A DNA stretch of 15,268 nt from Thermoflexales bacterium (GTDB lineage: Bacteria; Chloroflexota; Anaerolineae; J036; Brachytrichaceae): the NCBI GenBank assembly GCA_017998555.1, contig JAGOCU010000018.1, forward strand, positions 1-15,268, in the 5' to 3' direction. Both the position numbers and the translations under genes were made by a program. Of the stretch, positions 1-7,301 are shown piece after piece. The notes beneath the pieces were generated by a model. That model made no database searches. It was given only the letters and a program-made list of their open reading frames with translations, and was not told the DNA's origin. Numbering within the stretch: the first letter of the stretch is position 1; each line of letters opens with the position of its first letter.

Positions 1-200
1 TCATGATCCAGTTCTGCCGCCTGCCCTGGGTCACCGCCTATGACGTCCTCCCGATGACGACGATCGATACCAAGCGCCGCTGGCAGGCCTGGGCGATCGA
101 AACCGGCGCCCTCGTTGTCACCGGCCACGATCCGGACACGATCGCGGCGCGCCTGTCACGCGATCCCCGCGGCTTCACCCAGGCCACCCGAATCCCATGA
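1..200 (+). CDS. MBL-fold metallo-hydrolase, C-terminal fragment
   Basis: This is the 3' end of a gene that begins before the window; the reading frame is open from base 3 to the TGA at 198-200. The visible 65 residues have the layout of the C-terminal end of metallo-beta-lactamase-fold hydrolases: a P-M-T-T-I-D-T-K-R stretch, an alpha helix, then G-A-L-V-V-T-G-H-D-P followed by an A-A-R-L-x-x-D-x-x-G tail. In that family the His of this late HDP/HDx motif is usually a metal ligand. The main HxHxDH motif would lie upstream and cannot be checked, so substrate and localisation are unknown. The stop codon overlaps the ATG of the next gene (ATGA at 197-200), implying co-transcription and translational coupling with the solute-binding lipoprotein. 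The family call is moderate because only the tail is seen. Confidence 0.6.
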   Translation, partial: MIQFCRLPWVTAYDVLPMTTIDTKRRWQAWAIETGALVVTGHDPDTIAARLSRDPRGFTQATRIP

Positions 201-1495
201 AGCGCGCCCTGGTGCTCGTCCTCGCGCTCGCCCTGAGTCTGACGGCCTGCGCCAACCCCAAGGTGACTGTCGTGGTGGTCTGGCATTCCCTCGCCGGCGC
301 GCGTGAGCGCGCATTGCAGGTCCTGGTGGATCAATGGAACGCCGCCAACCGGACTGGGAGCGTGGTCGTGGCCGAGCGGCGCGATGCCGCCCTGATGCGG
401 AATGCGATGCTCGATGGCAAAGCCCGCGGCGCAGAACCGGCCCTTACCCTGGCCACACCGTCGATGGCGGCCCTTCTGTTCCGCAACGGGCTGGCTCGCC
501 AACTGGATGACTATGTTGCGTTATCCGGCGACCAGGGCGGATTTTCACCGGAGGATCGCGCCGACCTGTTTGACTTTGTGTTCCGGTCGGGCCGGACCCG
601 GGAAGGCAGGACGATTGGGATTGGCTACGGCGGCGCCGCGCGGGCCATGTTCTACAACCGAGATTGGCTGCGCTCGGAGGGCCTCGATGGCCCGCCGCGG
701 GATCTTGACCGCCTGGCCACCGTGTGCGGGCGCGCGTCTGATCCGCTCAAGGGCACCCAGTGCCTGATCAGCCAGGCGGATGCCGCGACCTACGCGGACT
801 GGCTGTATATGTTTGGAGGCAGCCTGGCCACCGATGAAGGCGTTCAGACCTATGCGCCTCAGTTCTTGTCGCAGAACTCCATCACGGCGACCGCGCGGTT
901 CGGTATTTTCGCCAATGCCGGTTTGATCCGGCGGGCCCTAAACGCCGAGCAGCCGCGCGACGAGTTCGCGGCCGGTCGATCCCTGTTCAGTTTTGACTGG
1001 ACCGATCAGCTGGCTGACTATCGAAGCGCGGTCAAGGATGGCGCCAATTTCGAGTGGGGAATCGCATCGCCGCCGACCCCGGCAGGCGCGGGTCAGGTTG
1101 GCTATCAAGGCTGGGTCTGGACGCTCACCCCAGGCGATGCGGAGCGCGAGGATGCCGCCTGGCGGTTTGTGCGCTGGATGCTCGATGAGCCCCAGTCAGC
1201 GGTGTGGGCCGCTCGGACGCGCGAACTTCCAGTCCGCGTGACAGCGGTGAACCGGCTGCGGAGCCGAGAAGGACTCGATGCCGCGAGCGCGGATGCCTTG
1301 ATCAGACTGGCCCGCCAGGCAGTGGCGACACCCGTTATCAGCGGCTGGGGATGCATCGAGACGGGTCTGGGGGATGCGATGGCCGAGGTCTTTGAAGGGC
1401 GGCCGCCGAGCGATGCCCTGGCGCGAGCCCAGGCCTTTGCGCTGACTCAGGCGAGCCAGTTCTGCGTGTCACGCGCGCTCTCTGCAACGCCGTAG
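197..1495 (+). CDS. Extracellular solute-binding lipoprotein, sugar ABC type (family 1)
   Basis: The 432-residue protein begins with a lipoprotein signal: basic MKR, a Leu/Val/Ala core and an L-T-A-C lipobox with the acylated Cys at residue 18. The mature part resembles family 1 periplasmic binding proteins. It opens with a beta strand followed by V-W-H-S-L, has an early helix ending in Q-W-N-A-A-N, a central M-F-Y-N-R-D-W-L segment (the usual 'Y-N-K-D' hinge signature), and a late G-Y-Q-G-W-V-W-T-L strand followed by A-A-W-R-F-V-R-W-M-L. Length fits the family (about 400-450 residues). The natural role would be capturing a sugar or oligosaccharide outside the membrane for an ABC importer, but no permease or ATPase gene is visible here. 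Four Cys in the mature domain could form disulfides. The ATG overlaps the stop of the upstream hydrolase gene, so the two form an operon. The ligand cannot be predicted. Confidence 0.85.
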   Translation: MKRALVLVLALALSLTACANPKVTVVVVWHSLAGARERALQVLVDQWNAANRTGSVVVAERRDAALMRNAMLDGKARGAEPALTLATPSMAALLFRNGLARQLDDYVALSGDQGGFSPEDRADLFDFVFRSGRTREGRTIGIGYGGAARAMFYNRDWLRSEGLDGPPRDLDRLATVCGRASDPLKGTQCLISQADAATYADWLYMFGGSLATDEGVQTYAPQFLSQNSITATARFGIFANAGLIRRALNAEQPRDEFAAGRSLFSFDWTDQLADYRSAVKDGANFEWGIASPPTPAGAGQVGYQGWVWTLTPGDAEREDAAWRFVRWMLDEPQSAVWAARTRELPVRVTAVNRLRSREGLDAASADALIRLARQAVATPVISGWGCIETGLGDAMAEVFEGRPPSDALARAQAFALTQASQFCVSRALSATP

Positions 1496-1527
1496 GCGCT
1501 ATCCGAAAAATACCTGACAGGTCACAA

Positions 1528-1548
1528 TCCCCGTGCTTCGCCCGGGGA
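1528..1548 (+). terminator. 3'-end hairpin, family member A
   Basis: The hairpin lies 32 bases after the solute-binding protein stop codon. T1528-G1536 pairs with A1548-C1540 around a TTC loop (1537-1539), with one T-C mismatch (1534/1542). The core CCCCG-TGC-TTC-GCC-CGGGG matches the core of the hairpins at 12100 and 14870. No U-tract follows. The outer arm is not preserved on the right side, so this looks like a short or decayed copy. Termination is inferred from position. Confidence 0.5.
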
Positions 1549-1614
1549 GCGCCTTCCGCCGCCCAGTTTTGGGTGAGTGTCAGGGAGTTTGCGATGGCCT
1601 CACGCTTTCCGCCC

Positions 1615-1643
1615 TTGCAGGTGAGCGCAAGTTGGCGTAAACT
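1615..1643 (+). promoter_or_regulatory. Candidate promoter of the CarH-like gene
   Basis: A -35-like TTGCAG (1615-1620) and a -10-like TAAACT (1638-1643) are separated by 17 bases and lie about 80 bases before the regulator's ATG. The hexamers match the sigma70 consensus at 3/6 and 4/6. The spacing and the overlapping inverted repeat make this the best candidate in the 1496-1723 gap, but it is weak on sequence alone. Confidence 0.3.
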
Positions 1644-1646
1644 TGC
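1627..1646. promoter_or_regulatory. Inverted repeat, candidate operator in the regulator's promoter
   Basis: GCAAGTT (1627-1633) and AACTTGC (1640-1646) are a perfect 7-bp dyad with a 6-base centre. It lies inside the spacer and over the -10 of the candidate promoter. An 8-bp palindrome, CTGTACAG, follows at 1651-1658. A MerR-type regulator gene starts at 1724, so autoregulation is a reasonable inference. The CarH operators I know of are tandem direct repeats, and I do not see a clear set of those here. Confidence 0.35.
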
Positions 1647-1723
1647 AACTCTGTACAGGGTTTCGAGATGGTCTGGCATGCTTGCTGGTCTTCGCCGAAG
1701 GCTTGTCCGGAAGAGAGCAAAGC

Positions 1724-2662
1724 ATGGATCCCTCGTTCCTGAAATTCTCGTCTGAACCCATCTACAACATGAAGGCCGTGTCCCAGAGGACCGGCATCCC
1801 TGCTCCTACCCTGCGCGCCTGGGAGCGGCGCCACAAGGCGCTGGCCCCGGGGCGCTCGAGCGGGAACTACCGTCTTTACTCGGAGCGCGACATTGCCGTC
1901 CTGCTTTGGCTTGACCAAAAGACCAAGACCGGATTGAGCATCAGCCGGGCGGTGGCGTTGCTCGAGCGGATGCTTGCCGGGAGCGAGGGCCCGCCTTCGC
2001 CGGATCTGGAGCCTGATCGTTCGCAGAACCTGCCGCGCCTCAGCGCGGCGTTGAAGGATGCGCTCAACACGTTGGACGAGCCCGCCGCGGGCTCGGTTCT
2101 GGCCGAAGCCTTCGCGTTGTACCCCATCGAGGACGTTTGTGAAGGCGTGATCGCGCCGGCGCTTGGCCTCATCGGTGACGATTGGCATGCCGGCAGGATC
2201 AGCATCGCGACGGAGCACTTTGCCACGTCGTATTTGCTCGGGCGCCTGCTGGCGCTGCTGAACGCCCAGCCGGCTGGCGAAGGCCCGCTGATTCTGCTCG
2301 GGTGCGCGCCGGGAGAGCGCCACGAGATCGGGGTGCTGATGCTGGCCCTGATGCTGCGCCGCGCGGGCCACAACGTGCGCTACCTCGGGGGCGACGTGCC
2401 TTTGCCGGACTGGGCCCGCGCCATCCGAGAACTACAGCCAGGCGTCGTCGCGATATCGGCCATGACGACCCATTCGGCCGGAATGCTGGTTGGGTTGGAG
2501 GCTTCGCTGGCCGGTCTGTCGCCCGCGCGGCTGCCGCGCATCGTGTTGGGCGGCATGGGCTTTCGAGAAGGCGCGCCGGCGCTTCCCGGGCTGCAGGCCG
2601 AGTTGGCGGACGGCGGGCTGCGCGCCAGCGTCGCGCGCATTCGCGAGCTGCTCAGGTCCTGA
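1724..2662 (+). CDS. carH: MerR-family, B12-binding transcriptional regulator, CarH-type photoreceptor
   Basis: The protein has 312 residues from ATG 1724, chosen because GGAAGAGAG precedes it; an in-frame ATG at 1643 would only add a non-homologous extension. Residues about 14-85 are a MerR winged helix (I-Y-N-M-K-A-V-S, then R-A-W-E-R-R-H, then R-L-Y-S-E-R-D). Residues about 95-310 are the four-helix bundle and Rossmann-like B12 domain. All CarH landmarks are present: W154-H155, the W-x9-E-H motif ending in E164-H165, and E198-R-H200-x-x-G. Each lies exactly 23 residues beyond its Thermus thermophilus counterpart (W131, H132, E141, H142, H177). In CarH, the last His is the lower cobalt ligand and the His after Trp becomes the upper ligand after photolysis of adenosylcobalamin, which breaks the DNA-bound tetramer. 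I infer a light-sensitive repressor. No carotenoid genes are in view. The neighbouring gene is a lytic transglycosylase 37 bases downstream. Confidence 0.85.
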   Translation: MDPSFLKFSSEPIYNMKAVSQRTGIPAPTLRAWERRHKALAPGRSSGNYRLYSERDIAVLLWLDQKTKTGLSISRAVALLERMLAGSEGPPSPDLEPDRSQNLPRLSAALKDALNTLDEPAAGSVLAEAFALYPIEDVCEGVIAPALGLIGDDWHAGRISIATEHFATSYLLGRLLALLNAQPAGEGPLILLGCAPGERHEIGVLMLALMLRRAGHNVRYLGGDVPLPDWARAIRELQPGVVAISAMTTHSAGMLVGLEASLAGLSPARLPRIVLGGMGFREGAPALPGLQAELADGGLRASVARIRELLRS

Positions 2663-2675
2663 TCACAATCCCCGT
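2663..2675 (+). repeat. Half copy of the 3'-end hairpin element
   Basis: Immediately after the regulator's TGA comes TCACAATCCCCGT, identical over 13 bases to 1522-1534 (left part of hairpin A). It is close to the left arms of the hairpins at 5216 (ATCACACTCCTCG) and 6439 (ATCACCATCTCCG). No complementary right arm follows; the sequence runs into the start region of the next gene. This looks like a truncated or remnant element. Confidence 0.4.
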
Positions 2676-2687
2676 CTGGCGCATGCG

Positions 2688-2693
2688 CATAAT
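2688..2693 (+). promoter_or_regulatory. Candidate -10 box, possibly leaderless start of the transglycosylase gene
   Basis: CATAAT (5/6 match to TATAAT) ends 6 bases before the ATG at 2700, and there is no Shine-Dalgarno sequence. A transcript started from it would begin at or next to the start codon. No good -35 hexamer is visible, so confidence is limited. Confidence 0.35.
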
Positions 2694-2699
2694 GGCTGG

Positions 2700-5213
2700 A
2701 TGCGACTGAGATCGGCTTCACCCCTCCGGCACCGATTCCGGCGCGCCGCGTCGGGGATCCTGGCCGCGTTGCTGGCCGGCTGTTCCGTCAATACACCCTG
2801 GTTCCAACTGAACGTCGGGGCGCCGACCCCTGAGTCTGTGGGTATTTCGAATGTGACCCTGGTCCCGACCTCGACGCCATCCTCGATGCCGACGCCGACG
2901 CCGATGCCGCCCGCGACGGCCACCCCGGCGCCGACCCCGACGGCGACGCCCACGCCGAATCCCGAGACCTTGATGACGAACGCGGAATCGTCGGCGCGCG
3001 CCGGCGCCGGTCCGGCCGCCATCGAGCTCTATGAACGCGCGGTCCCGTTCCTGCCCGCTCGGAGTCCACAACTGGCGAACGCACGGTTTCGATTGGGTCA
3101 GCTCAAGCTGGCCGAAGGCGATGCCGCCGGCGCGGCGCGGGATCTGGCCGAAGCCGTCGCCAGCGCGCCCAACCCGGGCTTTGAGTCCGATGGTCGGGTT
3201 CTGCTGGGCCGCGCGCGCAGCCAGTCGGGCGACCATGCCGGAGCAATCGCAGCCTGGTCGGCCGCGCTCACCGTGACCACCCCGATCTCGACCTATCTCT
3301 ACGGTTGGATCGGTGACTCGCAGATCGCGCTGAAGGCCCCGAGTCAGGCCATTACCCCCTACCTGCGCGCGCTCGACGACACGACCAGCGCGTCCCAGGC
3401 GGCGGTCCGGCGCGAGAAGCTTGCCCTCGCGCGTCAGCTTTCTGGCGACTATGCTGGCGCGGCCGCCGACTATGACGCGATTCTGGTTTTCGCCCGCATC
3501 CCGGCCTATCGCGCGCGCATTTTGATGGAAAAGGCGAAGGTCCAGGTGGCCGGAGGCAACGAAGCGGCCGGCTTCGCTCAGATGCAACAACTTCTGAAGG
3601 ACTACCCGGCCGAGGGCGCGGCGTTCTCGGCGCTGCTGATGCTGCTGGATGCCGAGCAGCCCGTCGATGACTTGCAGCGCGGGATTGTCAACTACCACGC
3701 GGCCAATCACCCTTCGGCGCAACAGGCCTTCATCCGAGCCATCAACGATGCGCGTCCGGGACAGAGCGCGCGGACCGACGAGATCCTGTACTGGGCGGGT
3801 TTGAACTACATCGCGCTCGAAAGCCTGGTGGATGCCGCCCGCAATCTGGACCCCCTGATTGCCAACCCGCGCTCGGCCCGCTATGCCGATGCGCTGCTGG
3901 CCGAGGCCGATGCGCTTGCCGCAGCGGGCGCGGTTGACGAACCGGTCCGGTTGTATCGATTGCGCGCGCAGGCGCTCCCTGGCACGGCCTCGGCATCGGA
4001 TGCGCTCGCCAGCGCTGGGCGTGTGCTCGAGCGCGCGGGACGGATGGCTGAGGCCGCGGTCGCCTACGCGTCCGCCGTCGCCGGCGCGCCCGCGGACGAG
4101 GCCGAGCGCTTGCGCGGCGAGGCGGCCGTGGCTCGCCTGCGCGCTGGCGGCAGCGAAGCGGTGCTCAAGGCCGCGCCGCCAATCACCACAGCGCTGGCCA
4201 TCGGCGCGCGCGAGCCGTTCTGGATCGCCAAGGCCGCCCAAATCGCCGGAAAGCAGGATATCGCCAACGCCTGGTGGGCGGCCCTGACCCGCACCGCGCC
4301 GTCTAGCTATGAGGCGGTCCGCGCGGCCGAGCTTCGGGATGGCCGCGCGCCCATGACCCGGGTGTCGGTGGGGGTGCAGCCGATCTCGGAGACAGCCGGA
4401 TTCGACGAGGCGCTGGCCTGGCTGTCAGGCTGGGCCGGCATCACGGTGACCGGGTCAATCAGCCCGCTCAGCGGAGCCGTGTCCTGGGTGTCCACTCCCC
4501 GTTGGACATTGAACCGCGCCTTTGCGCGGGGCGAGACGCTGCAGCGCCTGGGCCTGGGCGCCGAAGCCGGCGCGGAATTCGATGCCGCGCTGGGCGATCT
4601 GGGCGCCGATCCTGTCGCGCTCTTTCAGGCGGCGGTGCGTTGGCGTGAGTTGGGCGGGTATCGCCATAGTATTCTGGCGGCGACCCGGCTTGCCCTGCGC
4701 GCGCCTGGCGGGCTGTTGGCGGCCCCGGACTTCGTCGCGCGTCTGGCCTATCCCACCTATTTCTCCGCCCTCATTGAACCGGCCGCCGCCGAGTTCAAGC
4801 TCGATCCGCTCTTGATCTATGCCCTGATCCGCCAGGAGAGCCTGTTCGAGTCCAACGCGCTATCATCCGCTGCAGCGCGAGGCCTGATGCAGGTCATTCC
4901 GGCCACGGGCAAGGAAATCGCAGGCCAATTGAACTGGCCGCCCAACTACAGCACCCAGGACCTGAACAAGCCGACCGTCAGCGTGCGCTTCGGGGTCTAC
5001 TACCTGTCGCGGCAGGTCAAGGGGTTTGATGGCGACTTGGTCGCCGCACTGGCGGCCTACAACGCCGGCCCCGGCCGCGCGCTGCGCTGGCGCGAGGCCG
5101 GCGGTGGCGATCCGGACTTCTTCATCGAGGCGATGACGCTGTCCGAGCCGGTCACCTACGTGCGCAATATCTCGGTGAACTACGCGGCGTATACCCGACT
5201 CTATGGAAAATAG
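2700..5213 (+). CDS. Lipoprotein lytic murein transglycosylase with N-terminal helical (TPR-like) repeats
   Basis: The enzyme class cleaves the MurNAc-GlcNAc bond of peptidoglycan, leaving a 1,6-anhydro end. The 837-residue protein has a signal peptide ending in an L-A-G-C lipobox (Cys28), then a Pro/Thr/Ala linker (about residues 55-85). A long all-helical region with TPR-like pairs (A-R-F-R-L-G-Q-L-K-L and similar) follows to about residue 640. The C-terminal SLT domain spans about 690-830. There I see R-Q-E713-S with the catalytic Glu, G-L-M-Q (728-731) and A-A-Y787-N-A-G-P-G, the three hallmark motifs of family 1 transglycosylases. The layout parallels Slt70 but is membrane-anchored by lipid. 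ATG 2700 was chosen because it gives the signal peptide directly; the frame also stays open back into the upstream gene. It starts 37 bases after the regulator gene. Convergent ilvE follows. Confidence 0.88.
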   Translation: MRLRSASPLRHRFRRAASGILAALLAGCSVNTPWFQLNVGAPTPESVGISNVTLVPTSTPSSMPTPTPMPPATATPAPTPTATPTPNPETLMTNAESSARAGAGPAAIELYERAVPFLPARSPQLANARFRLGQLKLAEGDAAGAARDLAEAVASAPNPGFESDGRVLLGRARSQSGDHAGAIAAWSAALTVTTPISTYLYGWIGDSQIALKAPSQAITPYLRALDDTTSASQAAVRREKLALARQLSGDYAGAAADYDAILVFARIPAYRARILMEKAKVQVAGGNEAAGFAQMQQLLKDYPAEGAAFSALLMLLDAEQPVDDLQRGIVNYHAANHPSAQQAFIRAINDARPGQSARTDEILYWAGLNYIALESLVDAARNLDPLIANPRSARYADALLAEADALAAAGAVDEPVRLYRLRAQALPGTASASDALASAGRVLERAGRMAEAAVAYASAVAGAPADEAERLRGEAAVARLRAGGSEAVLKAAPPITTALAIGAREPFWIAKAAQIAGKQDIANAWWAALTRTAPSSYEAVRAAELRDGRAPMTRVSVGVQPISETAGFDEALAWLSGWAGITVTGSISPLSGAVSWVSTPRWTLNRAFARGETLQRLGLGAEAGAEFDAALGDLGADPVALFQAAVRWRELGGYRHSILAATRLALRAPGGLLAAPDFVARLAYPTYFSALIEPAAAEFKLDPLLIYALIRQESLFESNALSSAAARGLMQVIPATGKEIAGQLNWPPNYSTQDLNKPTVSVRFGVYYLSRQVKGFDGDLVAALAAYNAGPGRALRWREAGGGDPDFFIEAMTLSEPVTYVRNISVNYAAYTRLYGK

Positions 5214-5215
5214 TG

Positions 5216-5260
5216 GCGAGATCACACTCCTCGCGCTTCGCGCGGGGAGTGTGATCTCGC
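5216..5260. terminator. Bidirectional 3'-end hairpin, family member C
   Basis: A 21-bp stem (5216-5236 with 5240-5260) has a single G-T wobble (5231) and a TTC loop. It starts two bases after the transglycosylase stop and lies 21 bases from the ilvE stop, exactly between convergent genes. It can fold on either strand, so it probably terminates both. The + strand continues AAGATACTTT, at most a weak U-run; the - strand has none. Confidence 0.7.
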
Positions 5261-5281
5261 AAGATACTTTCGGGACGACGC

Positions 5282-6355
5282 CTATTTCCCGACTTCGATC
5301 TTCATCGTCCAGCCGTACGGGTCCGGCGCACGGCCGTATTGCAGGTCGGTGAGGGCCTGGCGCAGGTGCGTCGCGACGGGCCCCGTTTCGCCCGCGCCGA
5401 CCGTGTAGTCCTTGCCTTCATAGCCGAAGCGCCCGACCGGCGCAACGACCGCTGCCGTGCCAATACCGAAGGCCTCGGTGATCTTGCCCGCCTCGATGTC
5501 CTTGAGGATGGTTTGGACATCCAGGCGCTCCTCGCTGATCGTGTAGCCGATGTCCGGCGCCAGCTTGAGCACGGAGTCGCGGGTGATGCCGGGCAGGATC
5601 GTGCCGGTCAGGGCCGGGGTGACGATATGCTTGCCATAGGCGAAGGCGATGTTCATCGCGCCGACTTCCTCAACGTATTTGCGTTCGATGCCATCCAGCC
5701 ACAGCACCTGCTGATAGCCCTTCCTGGCCACGGCCTCCGCCACAAACAGGCTGGCCGCGTAGTTGCCGCCGGTCTTGGCCGCGCCGGTGCCGCCCCGCAC
5801 CGCGCGCACATACTCGTCCGAGATGTAGACGGCGACGGGCTTGGCGCCCAGCGCGAAGTAATTGCCGACGGGGCTCAGGATGACGTAGTGCAGGTAGGTC
5901 TTGCTCGCCGTCACCCCGAGGGTCGAATCGGCTGCAATCAGGGTTGGGCGGATATAGAGCGAGCCCGCCGCGGCGGGCGGGCAATAGGCGTGATCGATGG
6001 CTACGAGCTGGGCAATGGCATCGACATGCGATTCGGGATCCACTTCCTGCATCGCCATGCGCTTGGCCGAGCGGTTGAAGCGGGCGGCGTTTTCCCACGG
6101 GCGGAACAGGTTGATGTGCCCATCGGGCCGGCGGTAGGCCTTGGTGCCCTCGAAAATCTCCTGCCCGTAGTGCAGGACTGCGCTGGCTGGCGCCATCGAA
6201 AGCGGGCCGTACGGGCCGATGACCGCATCATGCCAACCCTTGTCGGGCGAGTACTTCTGGATGTACATGTGCCGGCTGAAAATCTGGCCGAAGCCGAGGT
6301 TTTCTGGCAGGACGACCGGCGACGTATCGGAAGCGGGATCGATTTTGATGTTCAC
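5282..6355 (-). CDS. ilvE: Branched-chain amino acid aminotransferase
   Basis: This cytosolic PLP enzyme of 357 residues interconverts Leu/Ile/Val with their 2-oxo acids, using glutamate/2-oxoglutarate; it is the last step of branched-chain amino acid synthesis. It belongs to the longer, eukaryote-like BCAT group. Visible signatures are L-H-Y-G-Q-E-I-F-E-G-T-K-A-Y-R (61-75), L-Y-I-R-P-T-L-I (133-140), and G-A-A-K194-T-G-G-N-Y-A, where Lys194 aligns with the PLP-binding lysine of human BCAT (K-M-G-G-N-Y-G). Next come E-E-V-G-A-M-N (229-235) and a C-terminal F-G-I-G-T-A-A segment. The start codon is GTG (6355-6353), supported by GGAG at 6363-6366 with 7-base spacing. No other ilv or leu gene is in view. 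It is convergent with the transglycosylase gene and has its own candidate promoter. Confidence 0.95.
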   Translation of the reverse strand: MNIKIDPASDTSPVVLPENLGFGQIFSRHMYIQKYSPDKGWHDAVIGPYGPLSMAPASAVLHYGQEIFEGTKAYRRPDGHINLFRPWENAARFNRSAKRMAMQEVDPESHVDAIAQLVAIDHAYCPPAAAGSLYIRPTLIAADSTLGVTASKTYLHYVILSPVGNYFALGAKPVAVYISDEYVRAVRGGTGAAKTGGNYAASLFVAEAVARKGYQQVLWLDGIERKYVEEVGAMNIAFAYGKHIVTPALTGTILPGITRDSVLKLAPDIGYTISEERLDVQTILKDIEAGKITEAFGIGTAAVVAPVGRFGYEGKDYTVGAGETGPVATHLRQALTDLQYGRAPDPYGWTMKIEVGK

Positions 6356-6391
6356 GTCAGGACTCCAATTTGGCTTGCAGATCTGACGGAA

Positions 6392-6421
6392 AGTGTATCA
6401 CCGACATCGTCGACGCCTCAA
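6392..6421 (-). promoter_or_regulatory. Candidate ilvE promoter
   Basis: On the minus strand, TTGAGG (6421-6416) and TACACT (6397-6392) are 18 bases apart, each a 4/6 match to the sigma70 boxes. This would give a leader of about 30 bases containing the GGAG site. I see no T-box or leader peptide in that short leader. Confidence 0.35.
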
Positions 6422-6438
6422 GCTCTGCATACATATCC

Positions 6439-6483
6439 GGCGCGATCACCATCTCCGCGATTCGCGGAGATGGTGATCGCGCC
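6439..6483. terminator. 3'-end hairpin, family member D
   Basis: This is a perfect 21-bp stem (6439-6459 with 6463-6483) around an ATT loop. It begins 22 bases beyond the stop of the minus-strand lipoprotein gene and lies upstream of the ilvE promoter, so it separates the two units. No U-tract follows on the minus strand. The inner arm reads CTCCGCG instead of CCCCGGC, but the outer GCGATCACCAT resembles members A-C. Confidence 0.65.
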
Positions 6484-6505
6484 ACCCCTTCTGGGATGTC
6501 TCCGG

Positions 6506-7294
6506 TCAGCGCGCTCGAATCAGCGTGTCGACCAGTCCCACGACGAGGCTGTCGCCGTCGAGGCTGAAGACAAAGCTGCCGCTGGCCGGGAGCTTGTATT
6601 TGCCGTTTTCCTGTTGCAGGGCCAGTTCCTGCTGTCGGCCCCGGTAGTACTCGTTGGTCTTGAGCACGCCGTCTTTCTTGAACACCGAGACCAGGCCATC
6701 CTTCCAGCGCACATACATGCTGGAGCCGGGCGCGAATCGCGCGCCCGCGGGATGCCAAACGTAACGCGTTTCATCACCCGACGCGAACCGGACGCTGACA
6801 CAGGCGCCGTCCGCGAGCGACTCCAATTGCGCGGGTCGGGGCCCCTTCTTGCGCAACTCATCAAAGGTGACATTGACGCAGGCGCTGGGGCGTGGCGTCG
6901 CCGTCGGTCGAGGGGCGGGCGTAACCCGGTTCGCGACGGCCGTGCCGCCGGGTTGTGGCGACGGGAGCAGGCCGGGTGTCGCCGTCGGCGGGCGAGGCGT
7001 TTGCGCCGCTGTGGGCGACCCCTCGGCCGGGGATGTCGGCTGGAGCGTTGGCTGGATTGCTGGGAGGGGCGTTGATGCCGGCGGCGCGACGGCCGTCGTG
7101 GCCACCACCACCGGGATTGCGGCGGCCGGTGTTCTTGTGGGCGGCACGATGATGCGCACGGGGGTGGGCGGGGCGGCTCCCCCGCATCCGGCCAGCGCGC
7201 CTGCCGCGATCAACCCGGCCGCGGAGGGGCGCGCCTTGCGTATGATGTAAAGTGTTGTTGTCTTGAGGAATGCGAAGAGACTGCGATGAGACAT
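6506..7294 (-). CDS. Uncharacterised Pro/Thr-rich lipoprotein
   Basis: I do not recognise the family. The 262-residue protein has an unusually long basic N-terminal region, a hydrophobic segment and an L-A-G-C lipobox (Cys37), so it should be lipid-anchored outside the membrane. Residues about 41-137 are a low-complexity Pro/Thr/Ala spacer. The C-terminal 125 residues form a small, probably beta-rich domain (V-S-V-R-F-A-S-G-D, S-M-Y-V-R-W-K-D-G, G-S-F-V-F-S-L-D-G-D) with two Cys, 139 and 165, that could pair. The start is supported by AAGGAG overlapping the last codons of trpA, 10 bases upstream. It is the last gene of the flavin reductase-trpA-lipoprotein operon; nothing suggests a tryptophan-related role. 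No alternative start codon is seen that would shorten the N-terminus. Confidence 0.75.
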   Translation of the reverse strand: MSHRSLFAFLKTTTLYIIRKARPSAAGLIAAGALAGCGGAAPPTPVRIIVPPTRTPAAAIPVVVATTAVAPPASTPLPAIQPTLQPTSPAEGSPTAAQTPRPPTATPGLLPSPQPGGTAVANRVTPAPRPTATPRPSACVNVTFDELRKKGPRPAQLESLADGACVSVRFASGDETRYVWHPAGARFAPGSSMYVRWKDGLVSVFKKDGVLKTNEYYRGRQQELALQQENGKYKLPASGSFVFSLDGDSLVVGLVDTLIRAR

Positions 7295-7301
7295 GTTTGG
7301 T

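Noticed and set aside
1643..1723. Longer start for the CarH-like protein at ATG 1643
   Set aside because: The added 27 residues are not part of the MerR domain, while ATG 1724 has a good Shine-Dalgarno sequence. 1643 also lies on the candidate -10.
2880..2960. GCCGACGCC-type tandem DNA repeat
   Set aside because: It encodes the Pro/Thr linker of the transglycosylase lipoprotein; the repetition follows from the protein composition.
2718..4241. Minus-strand open frame of 507 codons opposite the transglycosylase
   Set aside because: It is an Arg/Gly-rich shadow of a gene with a lipoprotein signal and SLT motifs, and it has no motif of its own.
5339..7075. Long plus-strand open frame of 578 codons opposite ilvE and the lipoprotein gene
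   Set aside because: It is antisense to a clear ilvE and to a lipoprotein gene. Its composition (Arg/Gly/Ala-rich, no recognisable domain) is typical of a GC-rich shadow frame.
6900..7190. Repeat-like GC-rich stretch
   Set aside because: It is explained by the Pro/Thr/Ala linker of the minus-strand lipoprotein, not by a separate element.
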